Notes: generated by a model not told the origin, from the sequence alone. A stretch of DNA of 64,000 nt from Streptococcus sp. CF8_St5-11 (GCF_024295625.1 NZ_JANCOJ010000003.1:209692-273691); one strand, 5' to 3'; shown: positions 40,198 to 50,236, counted from the stretch's first letter. Made by a program: numbers and translations.

Positions 40198-41448
40198 ATG
40201 ATAACAGCAAAAGATGTGGCTAAGGCCCATAAAATATTAAGAGGGGTCGTTGTTAATACGCCTCTTGAATACGACCACTATTTATCTGAAAAATATGGGG
40301 CAAAGATTTATTTGAAAAAAGAAAATGCCCAACGCGTTCGCTCTTTCAAGATTCGTGGAGCGTATTTTGCAATTTCTCAACTCTCAAAAGAAGAGCGTGA
40401 GCGTGGGGTAGTGTGTGCTTCTGCGGGAAACCACGCGCAAGGGGTTGCTTATACTTGTAATGAAATGAAGATTCCAGCGACCATCTTCATGCCGATTACG
40501 ACACCGCAACAAAAGATCGGCCAAGTCCGATTCTTTGGTGGAGATTATGTAACGATCAAGTTGGTGGGGGATACCTTTGACGCTTCAGCGAAGGCAGCCC
40601 AAGAATTTACTCTTGCAGAAAAACGGACCTTTATTGACCCGTTTGATGATCCAAACGTACAGGCTGGTCAAGGAACAGTGGCCTACGAAATCCTTGAGGA
40701 AGCTCGAAAAGAATCGATTGCTTTTGATGCAGTCCTTGTTCCTGTAGGAGGTGGTGGGCTCATTTCAGGTGTTTCTACCTACATCAAAGAAACAGAGCCT
40801 CGGATTGAAGTCATTGGGGTAGAGGCCGAAGGAGCGCGCTCTATGAAGGCTGCTTTTGAAGCAGGTGGTCCCGTCAAATTGCCAGAAATCGATAAGTTTG
40901 CAGACGGGATTGCTGTGCAAAAAGTGGGACAATTGACTTATGAAGTGACCCGTCAACATGTGGAAACTTTGGTTGGGGTCGATGAAGGCTTGATTTCAGA
41001 GACTTTGATTGATCTTTATTCCAAACAAGGGATCGTAGCTGAACCAGCAGGAGCGGCCAGTGTGGCATCCCTTGAAATCTTGCGCGAATACATCAAGGGG
41101 AAAACCATTTGTTGTATTATCTCAGGTGGGAATAATGATATCAACCGTATGCCTGAGATGGAAGAACGTGCCTTGATCTACGATGGGGTCAAACACTACT
41201 TTATCGTCAATTTCCCACAACGTCCAGGTGCCCTTCGTGAATTTGTAAATGATATCTTAGGGCCAAATGATGATATTACACGTTTTGAATACATCAAGCG
41301 TGCTAGTAAAGGAACAGGCCCTGTCTTGATTGGGGTTACTTTGGCCAATAAGCATGACTATGCAGGTTTGGTCAATCGTATTGAGCGTTTTGATCCGTCT
41401 TTCATTAACTTGAACGGAAATGAAACTCTCTATAATATGCTGGTCTGA
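40198..41448 (+). CDS. ilvA: Threonine dehydratase (biosynthetic, short form)
   Basis: 416 aa. PLP-dependent fold with the Schiff-base Lys in RVRSFKIRGAYFA (about residue 50) and glycine loop SAGNHAQGVAYT (about 75-86) plus PVGGGGLISG; a single C-terminal ACT-like domain (about 335-416, HYFIVNFPQRPGALREFV). It deaminates threonine to 2-oxobutyrate, the entry to isoleucine. Ribosome site CAGAGGT. Last gene of the ilv cluster; ilvD and the leu genes are not in the window. Terminator at 41477. Confidence 0.96.
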   Translation: MITAKDVAKAHKILRGVVVNTPLEYDHYLSEKYGAKIYLKKENAQRVRSFKIRGAYFAISQLSKEERERGVVCASAGNHAQGVAYTCNEMKIPATIFMPITTPQQKIGQVRFFGGDYVTIKLVGDTFDASAKAAQEFTLAEKRTFIDPFDDPNVQAGQGTVAYEILEEARKESIAFDAVLVPVGGGGLISGVSTYIKETEPRIEVIGVEAEGARSMKAAFEAGGPVKLPEIDKFADGIAVQKVGQLTYEVTRQHVETLVGVDEGLISETLIDLYSKQGIVAEPAGAASVASLEILREYIKGKTICCIISGGNNDINRMPEMEERALIYDGVKHYFIVNFPQRPGALREFVNDILGPNDDITRFEYIKRASKGTGPVLIGVTLANKHDYAGLVNRIERFDPSFINLNGNETLYNMLV

Positions 41449-41476
41449 GTATCATGAAGAAATAATCGACTATTTA

Positions 41477-41510
41477 AGCAATATATTTTTATGGAATATA
41501 TTGCTTTTTT
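41477..41510 (+). terminator. Intrinsic terminator of ilvA
   Basis: AGCAATATATT (41477-41487) and AATATATTGCT (41495-41505), 11 bp, then TTTTT. Confidence 0.92.
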
Positions 41511-41558
41511 ATGAAGACTTGTGATATGATATGCGTAAATTAAAAGGAGGAACTTTTT

Positions 41559-42452
41559 ATGCCTGGATTTTTTATCTTTATTTTATTCTTGCTAATGGTT
41601 GCAGGATTCATTGTGATTAGCTCACTATATGTGGTCAAGCAACAATCAGTTGCCATCATCGAGCGATTCGGACGTTATCAAAAAATTAGCGACAGTGGTA
41701 TTCATATGAGAGCGCCTTTTGGCATCGATAAAATTGCAGCACGTGTTCAATTGCGCGTCTTGCAGAGTGAGATCGTGGTTGAAACAAAAACTCAGGATAA
41801 CGTGTTCGTTACCATGAATGTGGCGACGCAATACCGAGTGAACGAAAGCAACGTAAAGGATGCCTACTACAAACTCATGCGTCCAGAATCACAGATTAAA
41901 TCATACATTGAAGATGCTCTTCGTTCTTCTGTGCCTAAGTTGACCTTGGATGAATTATTTGAGAAAAAAGATGAAATCGCCCTTGAAGTTCAAAAACAAG
42001 TAGCAGAAGAAATGTCAACTTATGGATATATTATTGTTAAAACCTTGATCACCAAAGTTGAGCCAGATGCCGAAGTGAAACAATCCATGAACGAGATCAA
42101 TGCGGCGCAAAGAAAACGCGTGGCAGCTCAGGAATTGGCAGAAGCAGACAAGATCAAGATCGTTACTGCTGCCGAAGCAGAGGCGGAAAAAGACCGTTTG
42201 CACGGGGTTGGTATTGCCGAGCAACGGAAGGCCATTGTCGATGGATTGGCAGACTCTATTAAAGAGTTAAAAGGTGCGAATGTAGATTTAACCGAAGAAC
42301 AAATCATGTCTATTCTCTTAACCAACCAATACTTGGATACCTTAAATAATTTTGCAGATAAAGAAGGGAATAATACGATTTTCCTACCAGCAAACCCAGA
42401 TGGCGTCGAAAACATTCGTACACAAATATTATCAGCCTTGAAAGCAAAGTAA
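41559..42452 (+). CDS. SPFH/band 7 (stomatin-like) membrane protein
   Basis: 297 aa. One N-terminal membrane segment (FFIFILFLLMVAGFIVISSLYVV, about 4-26), the SPFH domain (about 27-190, SVAIIERFGRYQKISDSGIHMRAPFGIDKI), then a helical region AAQRKRVAAQELAEADKIKIVTAAEAEAEKDRL typical of stomatin-type scaffolds. Family members organise membrane microdomains and often regulate membrane proteases. Monocistronic: ribosome site AAGGAGG, own -10 box (TATGAT near 41526). Confidence 0.93.
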   Translation: MPGFFIFILFLLMVAGFIVISSLYVVKQQSVAIIERFGRYQKISDSGIHMRAPFGIDKIAARVQLRVLQSEIVVETKTQDNVFVTMNVATQYRVNESNVKDAYYKLMRPESQIKSYIEDALRSSVPKLTLDELFEKKDEIALEVQKQVAEEMSTYGYIIVKTLITKVEPDAEVKQSMNEINAAQRKRVAAQELAEADKIKIVTAAEAEAEKDRLHGVGIAEQRKAIVDGLADSIKELKGANVDLTEEQIMSILLTNQYLDTLNNFADKEGNNTIFLPANPDGVENIRTQILSALKAK

Positions 42453-42499
42453 ACTTTTTTTCATTTTTTAAAAAAGGTTCGTATTTTCAGCGATTTTAG

Positions 42500-42528
42500 T
42501 TGACAAAATGTGCAAAAAAATTTATATT
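42500..42528 (+). promoter_or_regulatory. Promoter of the 71-aa HTH-like gene
   Basis: TTGACA (42500-42505), 17-nt spacer, TATATT (42523-42528): close to consensus. Confidence 0.8.
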
Positions 42529-42560
42529 AGTATTGGAAATAATAATATAGGAGAAAGATC

Positions 42561-42776
42561 ATGGCTAAATCGAACTTTGAAAAAGTAGAATCAGTTGTTG
42601 GATGGGTACGTGATAAGAAAATCACAGGGTATCGTATCAGTAAGGAAACAAATGCCCGTGAAATGTCTATCATTGCCTTGGCTCAAGGACGTGCAAAAGT
42701 GAAGAACATCTCGTTCGAAACGGCACTTGGATTGATTGATTTTTATGATAAAAATCATCAAAAATTCGAAGATTAA
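42561..42776 (+). CDS. Small Cro/C1-like helix-turn-helix protein
   Basis: 71 aa. GYRISKETNAREMSIIALAQGRAKVKNISFETALGLIDFYDK (about 23-64) has the spacing of an XRE-type helix-turn-helix (Ile-Ser-Lys, then Ile-Ile-Ala-Leu-Ala-Gln-Gly as the end of the recognition part, then a Leu/Ile-rich helix). Short, soluble, near-consensus promoter and AGGAG ribosome site, its own terminator. Function unknown; either a small DNA-binding regulator or a structural relative. Neighbours on both sides are unrelated transport and membrane genes. Confidence 0.75.
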   Translation: MAKSNFEKVESVVGWVRDKKITGYRISKETNAREMSIIALAQGRAKVKNISFETALGLIDFYDKNHQKFED

Positions 42777-42792
42777 TTTGTTGTTCCAATTG

Positions 42793-42823
42793 AAAACCAG
42801 AGAGTTTGCTCTCTGGTTTTTTT
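42793..42823 (+). terminator. Intrinsic terminator after the HTH-like gene
   Basis: AAAACCAGAGAG (42793-42804), loop TTTG, CTCTCTGGTTTT (42809-42820), T-run. Confidence 0.93.
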
Positions 42824-42849
42824 CGATGCCTCAAAAGCAGAAGCGATAC

Positions 42850-42890
42850 AAAAAACAGCTTGCTTCCATACTGGTAAGCAAACTGTTTCA
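42850..42890 (-). terminator. Intrinsic terminator of the minus-strand amino acid ABC transporter
   Basis: On the minus strand AAACAGTTTGCTT pairs with AAGCAAGCTGTTT, followed by TTTT; it lies just after the stop of the ATPase gene. Confidence 0.85.
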
Positions 42891-42895
42891 AGAGA

Positions 42896-43636
42896 TTAAT
42901 GTAAGAAGCGTTGAAGGAATTCCTTGGTCCGTTCTTCTTTTGGATTGCTAAAGATTTCTTTTGGATCTCCTTGTTCAGCAATGACCCCCTTGTCCATGAA
43001 GATGACACGGCTAGAGACATCGCGGGCAAATTCCATTTCGTGGGTTACGACGATCATGGTCAAACCTTCTTTAGCGAGGTCCTGCATGATCTTCAAAACT
43101 TCTCCAACCATTTCAGGGTCCAGGGCGGAAGTTGGTTCATCAAAGAGGATGGCATCAGGATCCATGGAAAGGGCCCGTGCGATAGCAACCCGTTGTTTTT
43201 GGCCTCCTGAAAGTTGTTTCGGACGGGCAGCCCAATATTGAGATCCCATACCGACTTTTTCAAGGTTTTCCTTGGCGATTTTTTCTGCAGTTTCACGATC
43301 ACGCTTGAGGACGGTCGTTTGTGCAACAATCGTATTTTCCAAGACGTTTAAATTTTCGAAGAGATTAAAGCTTTGGAAAACCATCCCTAATTTCTCGCGG
43401 TAGTGGGTAAGATCATACTCAGGATCAAGAACATTTTGTCCACGATAGAGAATCTCTCCAGCAGTAGGAGTCTCTAGAAGATTGATGGAGCGAAGGAAGG
43501 TTGATTTTCCGCTACCAGAGCTCCCGATGATGGAGATCACCTCTCCTTTTTCAACGGTGAGCGAAATATCTTTCAAGACCTCATTTTGACCGTAAGATTT
43601 TTTTAAATGTTGGATTTCAAGAATTTTTTCTGCCAT
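42896..43636 (-). CDS. Polar amino acid ABC transporter, ATP-binding protein (GlnQ-like)
   Basis: 246 aa. Walker [20 protein letters not shown] (about 36-54), signature [15 protein letters not shown] (about 143), Walker [22 protein letters not shown]-loop [16 protein letters not shown]. Belongs to the glutamine/glutamate uptake class. It abuts the fused binding protein-permease gene (shared base 43636), so the two form one import system. Transcribed leftward, opposite to its neighbours. Confidence 0.95.
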   Translation of the reverse strand: MAEKILEIQHLKKSYGQNEVLKDISLTVEKGEVISIIGSSGSGKSTFLRSINLLETPTAGEILYRGQNVLDPEYDLTHYREKLGMVFQSFNLFENLNVLENTIVAQTTVLKRDRETAEKIAKENLEKVGMGSQYWAARPKQLSGGQKQRVAIARALSMDPDAILFDEPTSALDPEMVGEVLKIMQDLAKEGLTMIVVTHEMEFARDVSSRVIFMDKGVIAEQGDPKEIFSNPKEERTKEFLQRFLH

Positions 43637-45198
43637 TATTTCACCTCTTTGACTTGCATTTGATTGGCACCTGTAGTATAAGTATCAGAATCTAAGCGAC
43701 GTTCGATGTAGCGAAGGATTCGTGTGATAGTAAAGGTGAGAACGAAGTAAATCACAGCAATGATCGTAAAGGTTGGGAAGTATTGGTAGTTTTGAGTTGC
43801 GACCGTATTTCCTGTAAAGTACAGTTCAACTACAGAGATAACATTCAAAACAGATGTATCCTTGATGTTAATAACAAATTCATTCCCTGTTGCTGGCAAG
43901 ATATTGCGAACAACCTGTGGAAGGACGACCTTGCGCATGGTTTGTCCATGGGTCATTCCTAGAGCAGTCGCTGCTTCAAACTGACCTGGATCCACTGCTA
44001 AGATCCCACCACGAACAATCTCACTCATATAAGCTCCGGTATTGATGGATACGATAAAGATGGCGGCCCAGGTACGATCCAAGGAAATGTTGAAGGCTTG
44101 GGCGGAACCGTAGAAAATGACCATGGATTGAACGATCATCGGAGTTCCACGGAAGATTTCAATGTAGACATTGAGGAACCAACCAAAGGCAGTTTGGCAT
44201 CCAGCAAGGAATTTATTTTTAGCCTTCGGAGCTGTCCGGAAGACACCGATTAACAAACCGATAATCAACCCAGCGATAGTTCCAGTCATAGAGATTAAGA
44301 GGGTCATTCCAGTTCCCCGTAAGAACTGTGGGCCATTATCCTTTAAAATCTTCATCATTTGGCTAAAGAATGTCTGCTTATCATCACTAGCATCACTGGA
44401 AGCTGGTTGCTTCTTAATCATATCATCCATGAGTTTAACTTGGTCTTCAGACGAAATCTTAGCTAGTGCGGCATTGACTTGGTCAATTCTAGTGTCACCC
44501 TTCTTCATCCCGATAGCGATAGTCGCATCTTCTTCCCCAACTTCAAATCCTTTTTTGAATTGAATCATCTTAAATTTAGAATTAGCGGACTCGGCGGTTA
44601 GGGCTTCGGGACGTTCAGAAACATAGGCATCAATAACACCCGATTCTAAAGCTTGACGCATCTGGGCAAAATCACCCATTGCAGTTTCTTGTTTCGCACC
44701 CTTGAGTTGGGAAATGAGAGAATAGAGGTAGACCCCTTGTTGAGAGGTGACCTTTGCATCCTTAAAGTCATCTAGACTAGTGGCGTTTGCATAGTTTCCA
44801 TCTTTACGAACGAGCATGACCGGTTCACTGGTATAGTAGCTCTTGGAGAAGGCGACCTCTTTTTTACGTTCAGCGGTTGGACTCATCCCAGCGATAATCA
44901 TATCGATTTTACCAGAAGTGAGGGCTGGAATTAAACCGTTCCAAGATGTTTTTACGATCAGAGGTTTTTTACCTAACTCCTCAGCAACTTTTTTGGCGAT
45001 TTGGACATCGTACCCATTGGCATATTGATTAGTACCGTCAATTTTAACAGCTCCATTTGCATCATCTTCTTGGGTCCAGTTGAAAGGAGCGTAGGCTGCT
45101 TCCATTCCGATTCGTAAATAGTCATCTGCATGAGCAACCTGTGTGATCCCCAGGCAAATGAAAAGCCCTGTTAAGAGCGCGAATAATGTTTTTTTCAT
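43636..45198 (-). CDS. Amino acid ABC transporter, fused substrate-binding protein and permease
   Basis: 520 aa. Signal peptide (1-24), a family 3 solute-binding domain (about 25-265; [20 protein letters not shown] ... [17 protein letters not shown]), then a His/Met permease domain with five or more membrane segments (about 295-505) carrying the EAA-type loop [21 protein letters not shown]. The fusion keeps the receptor tethered to the translocator. Likely substrates are glutamine or glutamate by similarity. An AGGAG-type site (AGGAGAAAAA on the minus strand) precedes the ATG. Confidence 0.95.
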   Translation of the reverse strand: MKKTLFALLTGLFICLGITQVAHADDYLRIGMEAAYAPFNWTQEDDANGAVKIDGTNQYANGYDVQIAKKVAEELGKKPLIVKTSWNGLIPALTSGKIDMIIAGMSPTAERKKEVAFSKSYYTSEPVMLVRKDGNYANATSLDDFKDAKVTSQQGVYLYSLISQLKGAKQETAMGDFAQMRQALESGVIDAYVSERPEALTAESANSKFKMIQFKKGFEVGEEDATIAIGMKKGDTRIDQVNAALAKISSEDQVKLMDDMIKKQPASSDASDDKQTFFSQMMKILKDNGPQFLRGTGMTLLISMTGTIAGLIIGLLIGVFRTAPKAKNKFLAGCQTAFGWFLNVYIEIFRGTPMIVQSMVIFYGSAQAFNISLDRTWAAIFIVSINTGAYMSEIVRGGILAVDPGQFEAATALGMTHGQTMRKVVLPQVVRNILPATGNEFVINIKDTSVLNVISVVELYFTGNTVATQNYQYFPTFTIIAVIYFVLTFTITRILRYIERRLDSDTYTTGANQMQVKEVK

Positions 45199-45315
45199 TT
45201 TTTCTCCTCTTCCTTATTTTAACTTCTCCTATTGTACAGTAAAATAGGCTACATTTCAAACATACTCCTCTTTTTATTTAAAAAATGTTATAATAATACA
45301 AAGGAGCGTGATCAA

Positions 45316-47223
45316 ATGAAAAAGTATTTGTATGTTTTTTTCGCCTTTCTGGCCTGCCTTTTTGTCAGTCAGAATGTCCATGCATCTAGTCCATCTTATG
45401 ATGTACTTTACTATGGTGGAACCTTGACCTTGGACACCTGGGACGACGCCACCTATGAGGAAGAACTGGTTTATTATTTCAAAGATTCTTATAGAGGGCA
45501 GTATGTTAGCCTAGGAACTGCGGGGAACATGCCACAAGGCTTTGCAATTGAGATACCGCCAAAGGTTGAGGTGGAAGGTCGTGAGCTTCAAAGAGAACCC
45601 GAGATTACGAATCTAGGTGATGGCTACCGAGTGAAAATTTATAACAGTGGTGTAGCGACAGATACAGTCAAAATTAAAGTTACATGGAAATTAAAAAATC
45701 TCCTCTATTCACACAAGGATATCTTGGAGTTGAACTGGAAACCGATCACAGATGGGGATCAGAAGGTGGACGAGGTTCAATTTCGTGTTATTCCTAAGTT
45801 TGCGCCCGCAAATGCCCAATCGGAACTGTATATCCATACAGCCTTTATGGGACCGGATGTGACTGTAAAGAAAGAAGATGGAATCTATTCTGCCACTTTC
45901 TATAACCTAGGCAAAGGAAAAGCTGTGGAGTTGTATGGTTACTGGTTGAAGTCAGACCTAACTACCTTGTATGATTCTGGTCGAAATACAGGATTGACCA
46001 AATTGGATGAATTTCACAAGAACCAAGCTAAAATTGAACAGGAAAAATACTGGACACGCATGTTTTGGAACTGGATCTTACCAGCCTTATTGATTGCACT
46101 CTGGCTTCTTTCTCTCTTGGGTCGCAAACGGTTCAAAAAAATGATTTGGCCTGGTGTGACTTATCCGACTGATACTCGTCTTTATGAAATTCCACAGGAT
46201 ATTGCACCTCTTGTCATGAGCTCGGTTGTTTATTCAGCTGAATTAGACGAGGCCTCCCCTACCAATAAAGAGAAGGCAACTCCGCCGGTGTTTACATTTG
46301 AAAAAATGCTTCAAGCTACATTGCTGGATTTGATGGATCGTGGAGTGATTGTCTACGAGCAACAAGGAAATGAAGTCGTTTTGACCAGAAAGTCTCATGG
46401 GCATGTAGATGATTTTGAACGTTCCTTTATGAATATGGCTTTTGGGGATCAAGTTTCCTGTCCTGTTAACCGTCTCTTTGAGAATTATAAATTTAGTGAT
46501 GATGTATACAAACATGCCAAAAAAGCAGATCAAGATGCCATTCGTTCACTAGGAAGTTGGGCTCAAGGCCGCTTTGATACGGCTGTCAACCAAGTGGCCC
46601 GAGATGTTCATCGCAAGGTGGAAGATCTCCATTTGCCAAGCTACTATCGCCCTTTAGAAGCAAAAGAAGAAGCGCAAGCTAGACGAAGTCTCTTCTTTGG
46701 TTGGGCTGCTTGGTTTATCGCCCTTGGAGCAGAAATCTTTGCCATCTTTGGGATGGGTTGGTTCTCTGTTCCTTGTTTGATAGGGATCCTCATACTTTGG
46801 TTTATGCCAGTGCGCTTCAATGGTGTCTTTAAAGCCTGCCTACGAGATGGTGTTGTCAATCTTGCGGGTGCTGAGCAACGCTATTACTGGGATAGTTTTG
46901 GTCGGATGTTGAAAGAGATTGCCCACCTCAACGATGCAGAGTTGCAGTCTCTGGTCCTATGGAATCGCTTATTGGTCTATGCGGCCTTGTATGGTGTAGC
47001 TGATCAGGTCACAAAGGTCATGAAGCTTCGGAATATTCATTTAGAAAATCAAGCCTTAAACGCCTTCGTTTACACCCCGTTCTATCATGATGTGACCCAC
47101 TCAAGTCATGCCATGTCTACTTATGGATCGACAGCATCGACAGCTAGTCATTTCACAGTTTCCTCTGGTAGTGGAGGAGGTTTCTCTGGCGGAGGAGGCG
47201 GAGGAGGCTTTGGTGCCTTCTAA
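45316..47223 (+). CDS. DUF2207 membrane protein with glycine-rich C-terminus
   Basis: 635 aa. Signal sequence (1-24, KKYLYVFFAFLACLFVSQNVHA), extracellular DUF2207 domain (about 25-250), a membrane segment (about 258-277), a long intracellular part, two further membrane segments (about 465-505), and a tail SGSGGGFSGGGGGGGFGAF. The gly-rich end is typical of this family; function unknown. Start at 45316 with AAGGAG 9 nt upstream and a TATAAT at about 45290; a longer in-frame reading from 45232 covers that promoter and is not used. Divergent from the amino acid transporter operon. Confidence 0.88.
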   Translation: MKKYLYVFFAFLACLFVSQNVHASSPSYDVLYYGGTLTLDTWDDATYEEELVYYFKDSYRGQYVSLGTAGNMPQGFAIEIPPKVEVEGRELQREPEITNLGDGYRVKIYNSGVATDTVKIKVTWKLKNLLYSHKDILELNWKPITDGDQKVDEVQFRVIPKFAPANAQSELYIHTAFMGPDVTVKKEDGIYSATFYNLGKGKAVELYGYWLKSDLTTLYDSGRNTGLTKLDEFHKNQAKIEQEKYWTRMFWNWILPALLIALWLLSLLGRKRFKKMIWPGVTYPTDTRLYEIPQDIAPLVMSSVVYSAELDEASPTNKEKATPPVFTFEKMLQATLLDLMDRGVIVYEQQGNEVVLTRKSHGHVDDFERSFMNMAFGDQVSCPVNRLFENYKFSDDVYKHAKKADQDAIRSLGSWAQGRFDTAVNQVARDVHRKVEDLHLPSYYRPLEAKEEAQARRSLFFGWAAWFIALGAEIFAIFGMGWFSVPCLIGILILWFMPVRFNGVFKACLRDGVVNLAGAEQRYYWDSFGRMLKEIAHLNDAELQSLVLWNRLLVYAALYGVADQVTKVMKLRNIHLENQALNAFVYTPFYHDVTHSSHAMSTYGSTASTASHFTVSSGSGGGFSGGGGGGGFGAF

Positions 47224-47331
47224 GTAGCACTAAGAATGGTCTTGGTAGCTCTTTCCCTTCTAGTTTAGAAGGCCTGGTCCAGTCCATAGATTTATGATAT
47301 AATAGAGCAAATGTAAGTTTAGGAGAAAAAG

Positions 47332-48168
47332 ATGTTTCTGATCGAATTAATCAAGGCGGTTCTTTTTGGGATTGTCGAGGGGATTACAGAATGGTTACCG
47401 ATCTCAAGTACAGGTCACTTGATTCTGTTACAGGATTTTGTGCAGTTTAAAAATCAAGATCCGGCCTTTATGGAGATGTTCAATGTCGTGATCCAATTGG
47501 GTGCAATCCTAGCGGTTGTGGTGATTTATTTCGATAAATTGTATCCCTTCAAACCTGGTAAATCTCCACTAGAAGTACGTCGGACCTGGCAATTATGGGC
47601 AAAAGTTGCGGTTGCAACCCTCCCTCTTGTCTTTGTTTTTAAATTGGATGATTGGTTTGAGGCGCATTTCCACAATTCGATTTCCGTTGCGATTATGTTG
47701 ATCACCTACGGGATTGCCTTTATCTATCTGGAAAGACGGGAACAGGTTGAGCCAGCAGTAACGGAATTGCATAAGCTTCCTTATCGAACAGCTCTTTATA
47801 TCGGACTCTTCCAAGTCTTATCGCTATTTCCAGGAACAAGCCGTTCAGGTGCTACGATTGTAGGTGGCTTGATCAATGGTGTTAGCCGTCCAGTGGTGAC
47901 AGAATTTACCTTTTATTTGGGGATTCCAGCCATGTTTGGGGCTAGCCTCTTAAAGGTTGGAAAATTCGCTCTTGGCGGACATTCACTAGCACTGGGGCAA
48001 CTCTTTATTCTACTGGTAGCGATGGGAGTGGCCTTTGTGGTCAGCATGTATGCCATACGCTTCTTGACAGATTATGTGAAAAATCATGATTTCACCGTCT
48101 TTGGGAAATACCGGATTGTTCTTGGTTCCATCTTGCTATTGTATGGACTCTTCCGTATTATTTTCTAA
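47332..48168 (+). CDS. uppP: Undecaprenyl-diphosphate phosphatase UppP (BacA)
   Basis: 278 aa, about eight membrane segments. Catalytic motifs [20 protein letters not shown] (about 13-32) and [14 protein letters not shown] (about 170-183) are complete. It recycles the lipid carrier for peptidoglycan and wall polysaccharide synthesis and gives bacitracin tolerance. TATAAT about 35 nt upstream and AGGAG before the ATG; monocistronic, with a terminator at 48201. Confidence 0.97.
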   Translation: MFLIELIKAVLFGIVEGITEWLPISSTGHLILLQDFVQFKNQDPAFMEMFNVVIQLGAILAVVVIYFDKLYPFKPGKSPLEVRRTWQLWAKVAVATLPLVFVFKLDDWFEAHFHNSISVAIMLITYGIAFIYLERREQVEPAVTELHKLPYRTALYIGLFQVLSLFPGTSRSGATIVGGLINGVSRPVVTEFTFYLGIPAMFGASLLKVGKFALGGHSLALGQLFILLVAMGVAFVVSMYAIRFLTDYVKNHDFTVFGKYRIVLGSILLLYGLFRIIF

Positions 48169-48200
48169 GAGAACGGTTGAACTTGATCAAATTGTTTTCT

Positions 48201-48231
48201 GAGGTTGGAGACTTTTGTCCCGACCTCTTTT
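48201..48231 (+). terminator. Intrinsic terminator of uppP, related to the terminal hairpin of the dispersed element
   Basis: GAGGTTGGAGAC ... GTCCCGACCTC then TTTT. Compared with the element's GAGGCTAGGAC/GTCCCAGCCTC it keeps the loop ACTTTTGTCC and shows a paired change (C-G to T-A). Confidence 0.8.
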
Positions 48232-48303
48232 CGATGCATCCTTTTTTTGAATTCTATCCAATTTTTTAGTATAATAGTAAGACTAGAAGTATGAGGTTAT
48301 GCT

Positions 48304-49041
48304 ATGAAGATGAAGCAAATTAGTGATTCAACTATTAAGATCACGATCCAACTAGAAGACTTAGAAGAACGTGGGATGGAAATTGCTGATTTCCTTGTCC
48401 CGCAAGAAAAAACAGAAGAATTTTTCTACGCCATTTTGGATGAGCTCGAAATGCCAGAAAGCTTCCTGGATAGTGGAATGCTGAGTTTTCGAGTGACACC
48501 AAAACCAGATAAATTGGATGTTTTTGTTACCAAATCAAAAATTGACCAACAATTGGATTTTGAGGATTTGTCAGATCTTCCTGATATGGAAGAGTTGTCG
48601 CGCATGACTCCAGATGAATTTATCAAAACCTTGGAAAAAACAATCTCTGATAAGACAAAAGGGGATGCAGAAGCTATTCACCATTTGGAACAAGAAGAGT
48701 TACGGGACAATCAAGAACAAGATCCGACATCTGAAGCACCAGTAAGTCAGTATATTTATTACATTTTGCGCTTTTCAAATATCCAGCAAGCAGTTGCCTT
48801 TTCAAAAACGGTCAGCTTTCCAGTGGATACCTCTGAATTATACAAAATGGGATCCGATTATTATTTAACTGTCTTGATCAATACAGAGGATCAACCAAAT
48901 CAATATCCAACCTGGTTACTTGCCATCATTCGGGAGTATGCGGATGATTCAGAAGTGACACGAGCTGTTCTGCAGGAACATGGTCATTTATTAATGGTGT
49001 CTGGTGCGATTGAGAATTTGAAGAAAGTTGCTAGCTTATGA
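48304..49041 (+). CDS. mecA: Adaptor protein MecA
   Basis: 245 aa. N-terminal substrate-binding part (MKMKQISDSTIKITIQLEDLEERGMEIADFL), acidic linker, and the C-terminal ClpC-binding domain (about 140-245; YYILRFSNIQQAVAFSKTV). It delivers proteins (in streptococci including competence sigma factor ComX) to ClpC/ClpP. It overlaps the downstream glycosyltransferase gene by 4 nt. The mecA-rgpG-suf order is common in streptococci. Confidence 0.96.
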   Translation: MKMKQISDSTIKITIQLEDLEERGMEIADFLVPQEKTEEFFYAILDELEMPESFLDSGMLSFRVTPKPDKLDVFVTKSKIDQQLDFEDLSDLPDMEELSRMTPDEFIKTLEKTISDKTKGDAEAIHHLEQEELRDNQEQDPTSEAPVSQYIYYILRFSNIQQAVAFSKTVSFPVDTSELYKMGSDYYLTVLINTEDQPNQYPTWLLAIIREYADDSEVTRAVLQEHGHLLMVSGAIENLKKVASL

Positions 49042-50195
49042 TGTCCTTTTCCTTGCAATTTGTTCTGGTGCTGATTGGGACTTTTATGATTGCCTTGGTA
49101 TTGACGCCCTTGGTTCGCCTATTCTCCTTTAAGATTGATGCCGTAGATTATCCGAATGCGCGTCGGATCAATACCAAGCCCATGCCAAGCGCGGGTGGAC
49201 TGTCTATTGTGATTGCTTTTTCAATTGCGACTCTTGTGTTTATTCCTATGCTGACATCCACTACCGCACCAATCAAAAGTTACCTATCTTATACCTTGCC
49301 GGTCGTGGGCGCAGGATGGATTATCGCGCTCACAGGCTTGATCGATGATGTAAAAGAATTGTCTGCCAAGAAAAAGATGATCGGCATCCTGCTGGCAGCG
49401 AGTCTGGTCTGGTTTTTGACAGATTTTCGTCTAAATGATTTTAAGATTCCATTCGGTGGGCCCTTACTTCATTTTGAACCATGGCTATCGTATCTTTTGA
49501 CGGTGATTTGGATTGTTTCTATTACCAATGCGGTCAATCTGATTGATGGATTAGATGGCTTGGTGAGTGGGGTCTCTATTATTTCCCTAGTGACAATGGG
49601 GATTGTGTCCTATTTCTTTCTACCAGTACCCAATCTCTTTCTGACCATGACGATCTTTGTATTGGTTGCGTCCATCGCTGGTTTCTTTCCCTTTAACTAC
49701 CATCCGGCCATTCTCTATTTGGGAGACACCGGTGCCTTGTTTATCGGATTTATGATTTCTGTCTTGTCCTTGCAAGGTTTGAAAAATGCGACAGCTGTTG
49801 CGGTAGTCACCCCAATGATTATTCTCGGTGTACCGATTACAGATACCTTTTTAGCCATTATCCGTCGGACTCTTTCTGGTCAAAAATTTTATAAACCGGA
49901 TCGCAATCACTTGCACCACCGACTTCTTTCTCTGGGCTTGACACATCGGGGAACTGTGCTTGTGATCTATGGGATTTCGATGATCTTCTCCTTGATTTCT
50001 CTCTTACTCAATATCTCGAGCCGCATTGGGGGCGTCCTACTTGTGATCGGGCTCTTGTTTGGAGTAGAGTTGTTAGCAGAATTGATCGGGGTTCTGGGTC
50101 CACATCATAGTCCTTTGTTAAATGTTCTGCGCTATATAGGGAATTCTTCCTACCGGGAGGAAGTTCGTCAAAAACGAAAAGAAAAAACTAAATAA
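49038..50195 (+). CDS. Undecaprenyl-phosphate GlcNAc-1-phosphate transferase (RgpG/TagO, MraY family)
   Basis: 385 aa, about ten or eleven membrane segments. MraY-family signatures: LTGLIDDVKELSAKKKM (Asp-Asp, about 95-111), NAVNLIDGLDGLVSG (about 172-186), the HHRLLSLGL histidine motif (about 297) and FNYHPAILYLGDTGALFIGF. It starts wall polysaccharide (rhamnan/teichoic acid type) synthesis on the lipid carrier. The start is one of two adjacent ATGs at 49038/49041, overlapping mecA. Terminator at 50215. Confidence 0.94.
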   Translation: MMSFSLQFVLVLIGTFMIALVLTPLVRLFSFKIDAVDYPNARRINTKPMPSAGGLSIVIAFSIATLVFIPMLTSTTAPIKSYLSYTLPVVGAGWIIALTGLIDDVKELSAKKKMIGILLAASLVWFLTDFRLNDFKIPFGGPLLHFEPWLSYLLTVIWIVSITNAVNLIDGLDGLVSGVSIISLVTMGIVSYFFLPVPNLFLTMTIFVLVASIAGFFPFNYHPAILYLGDTGALFIGFMISVLSLQGLKNATAVAVVTPMIILGVPITDTFLAIIRRTLSGQKFYKPDRNHLHHRLLSLGLTHRGTVLVIYGISMIFSLISLLLNISSRIGGVLLVIGLLFGVELLAELIGVLGPHHSPLLNVLRYIGNSSYREEVRQKRKEKTK

Positions 50196-50214
50196 GAATA
50201 GTTCTAATCAAAAG

Positions 50215-50236
50215 AAAAGCCATTTAGGCTTTTTTT
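50215..50236 (+). terminator. Intrinsic terminator between rgpG-like gene and sufC
   Basis: AAAAGCC (50215-50221), loop ATTTA, GGCTTTT (50227-50233), T-run. Confidence 0.85.

Noticed and set aside
45232..45315. N-terminal extension of the DUF2207 protein
   Set aside because: It covers the TATAAT and AAGGAG that serve the ATG at 45316, where a normal signal peptide begins.
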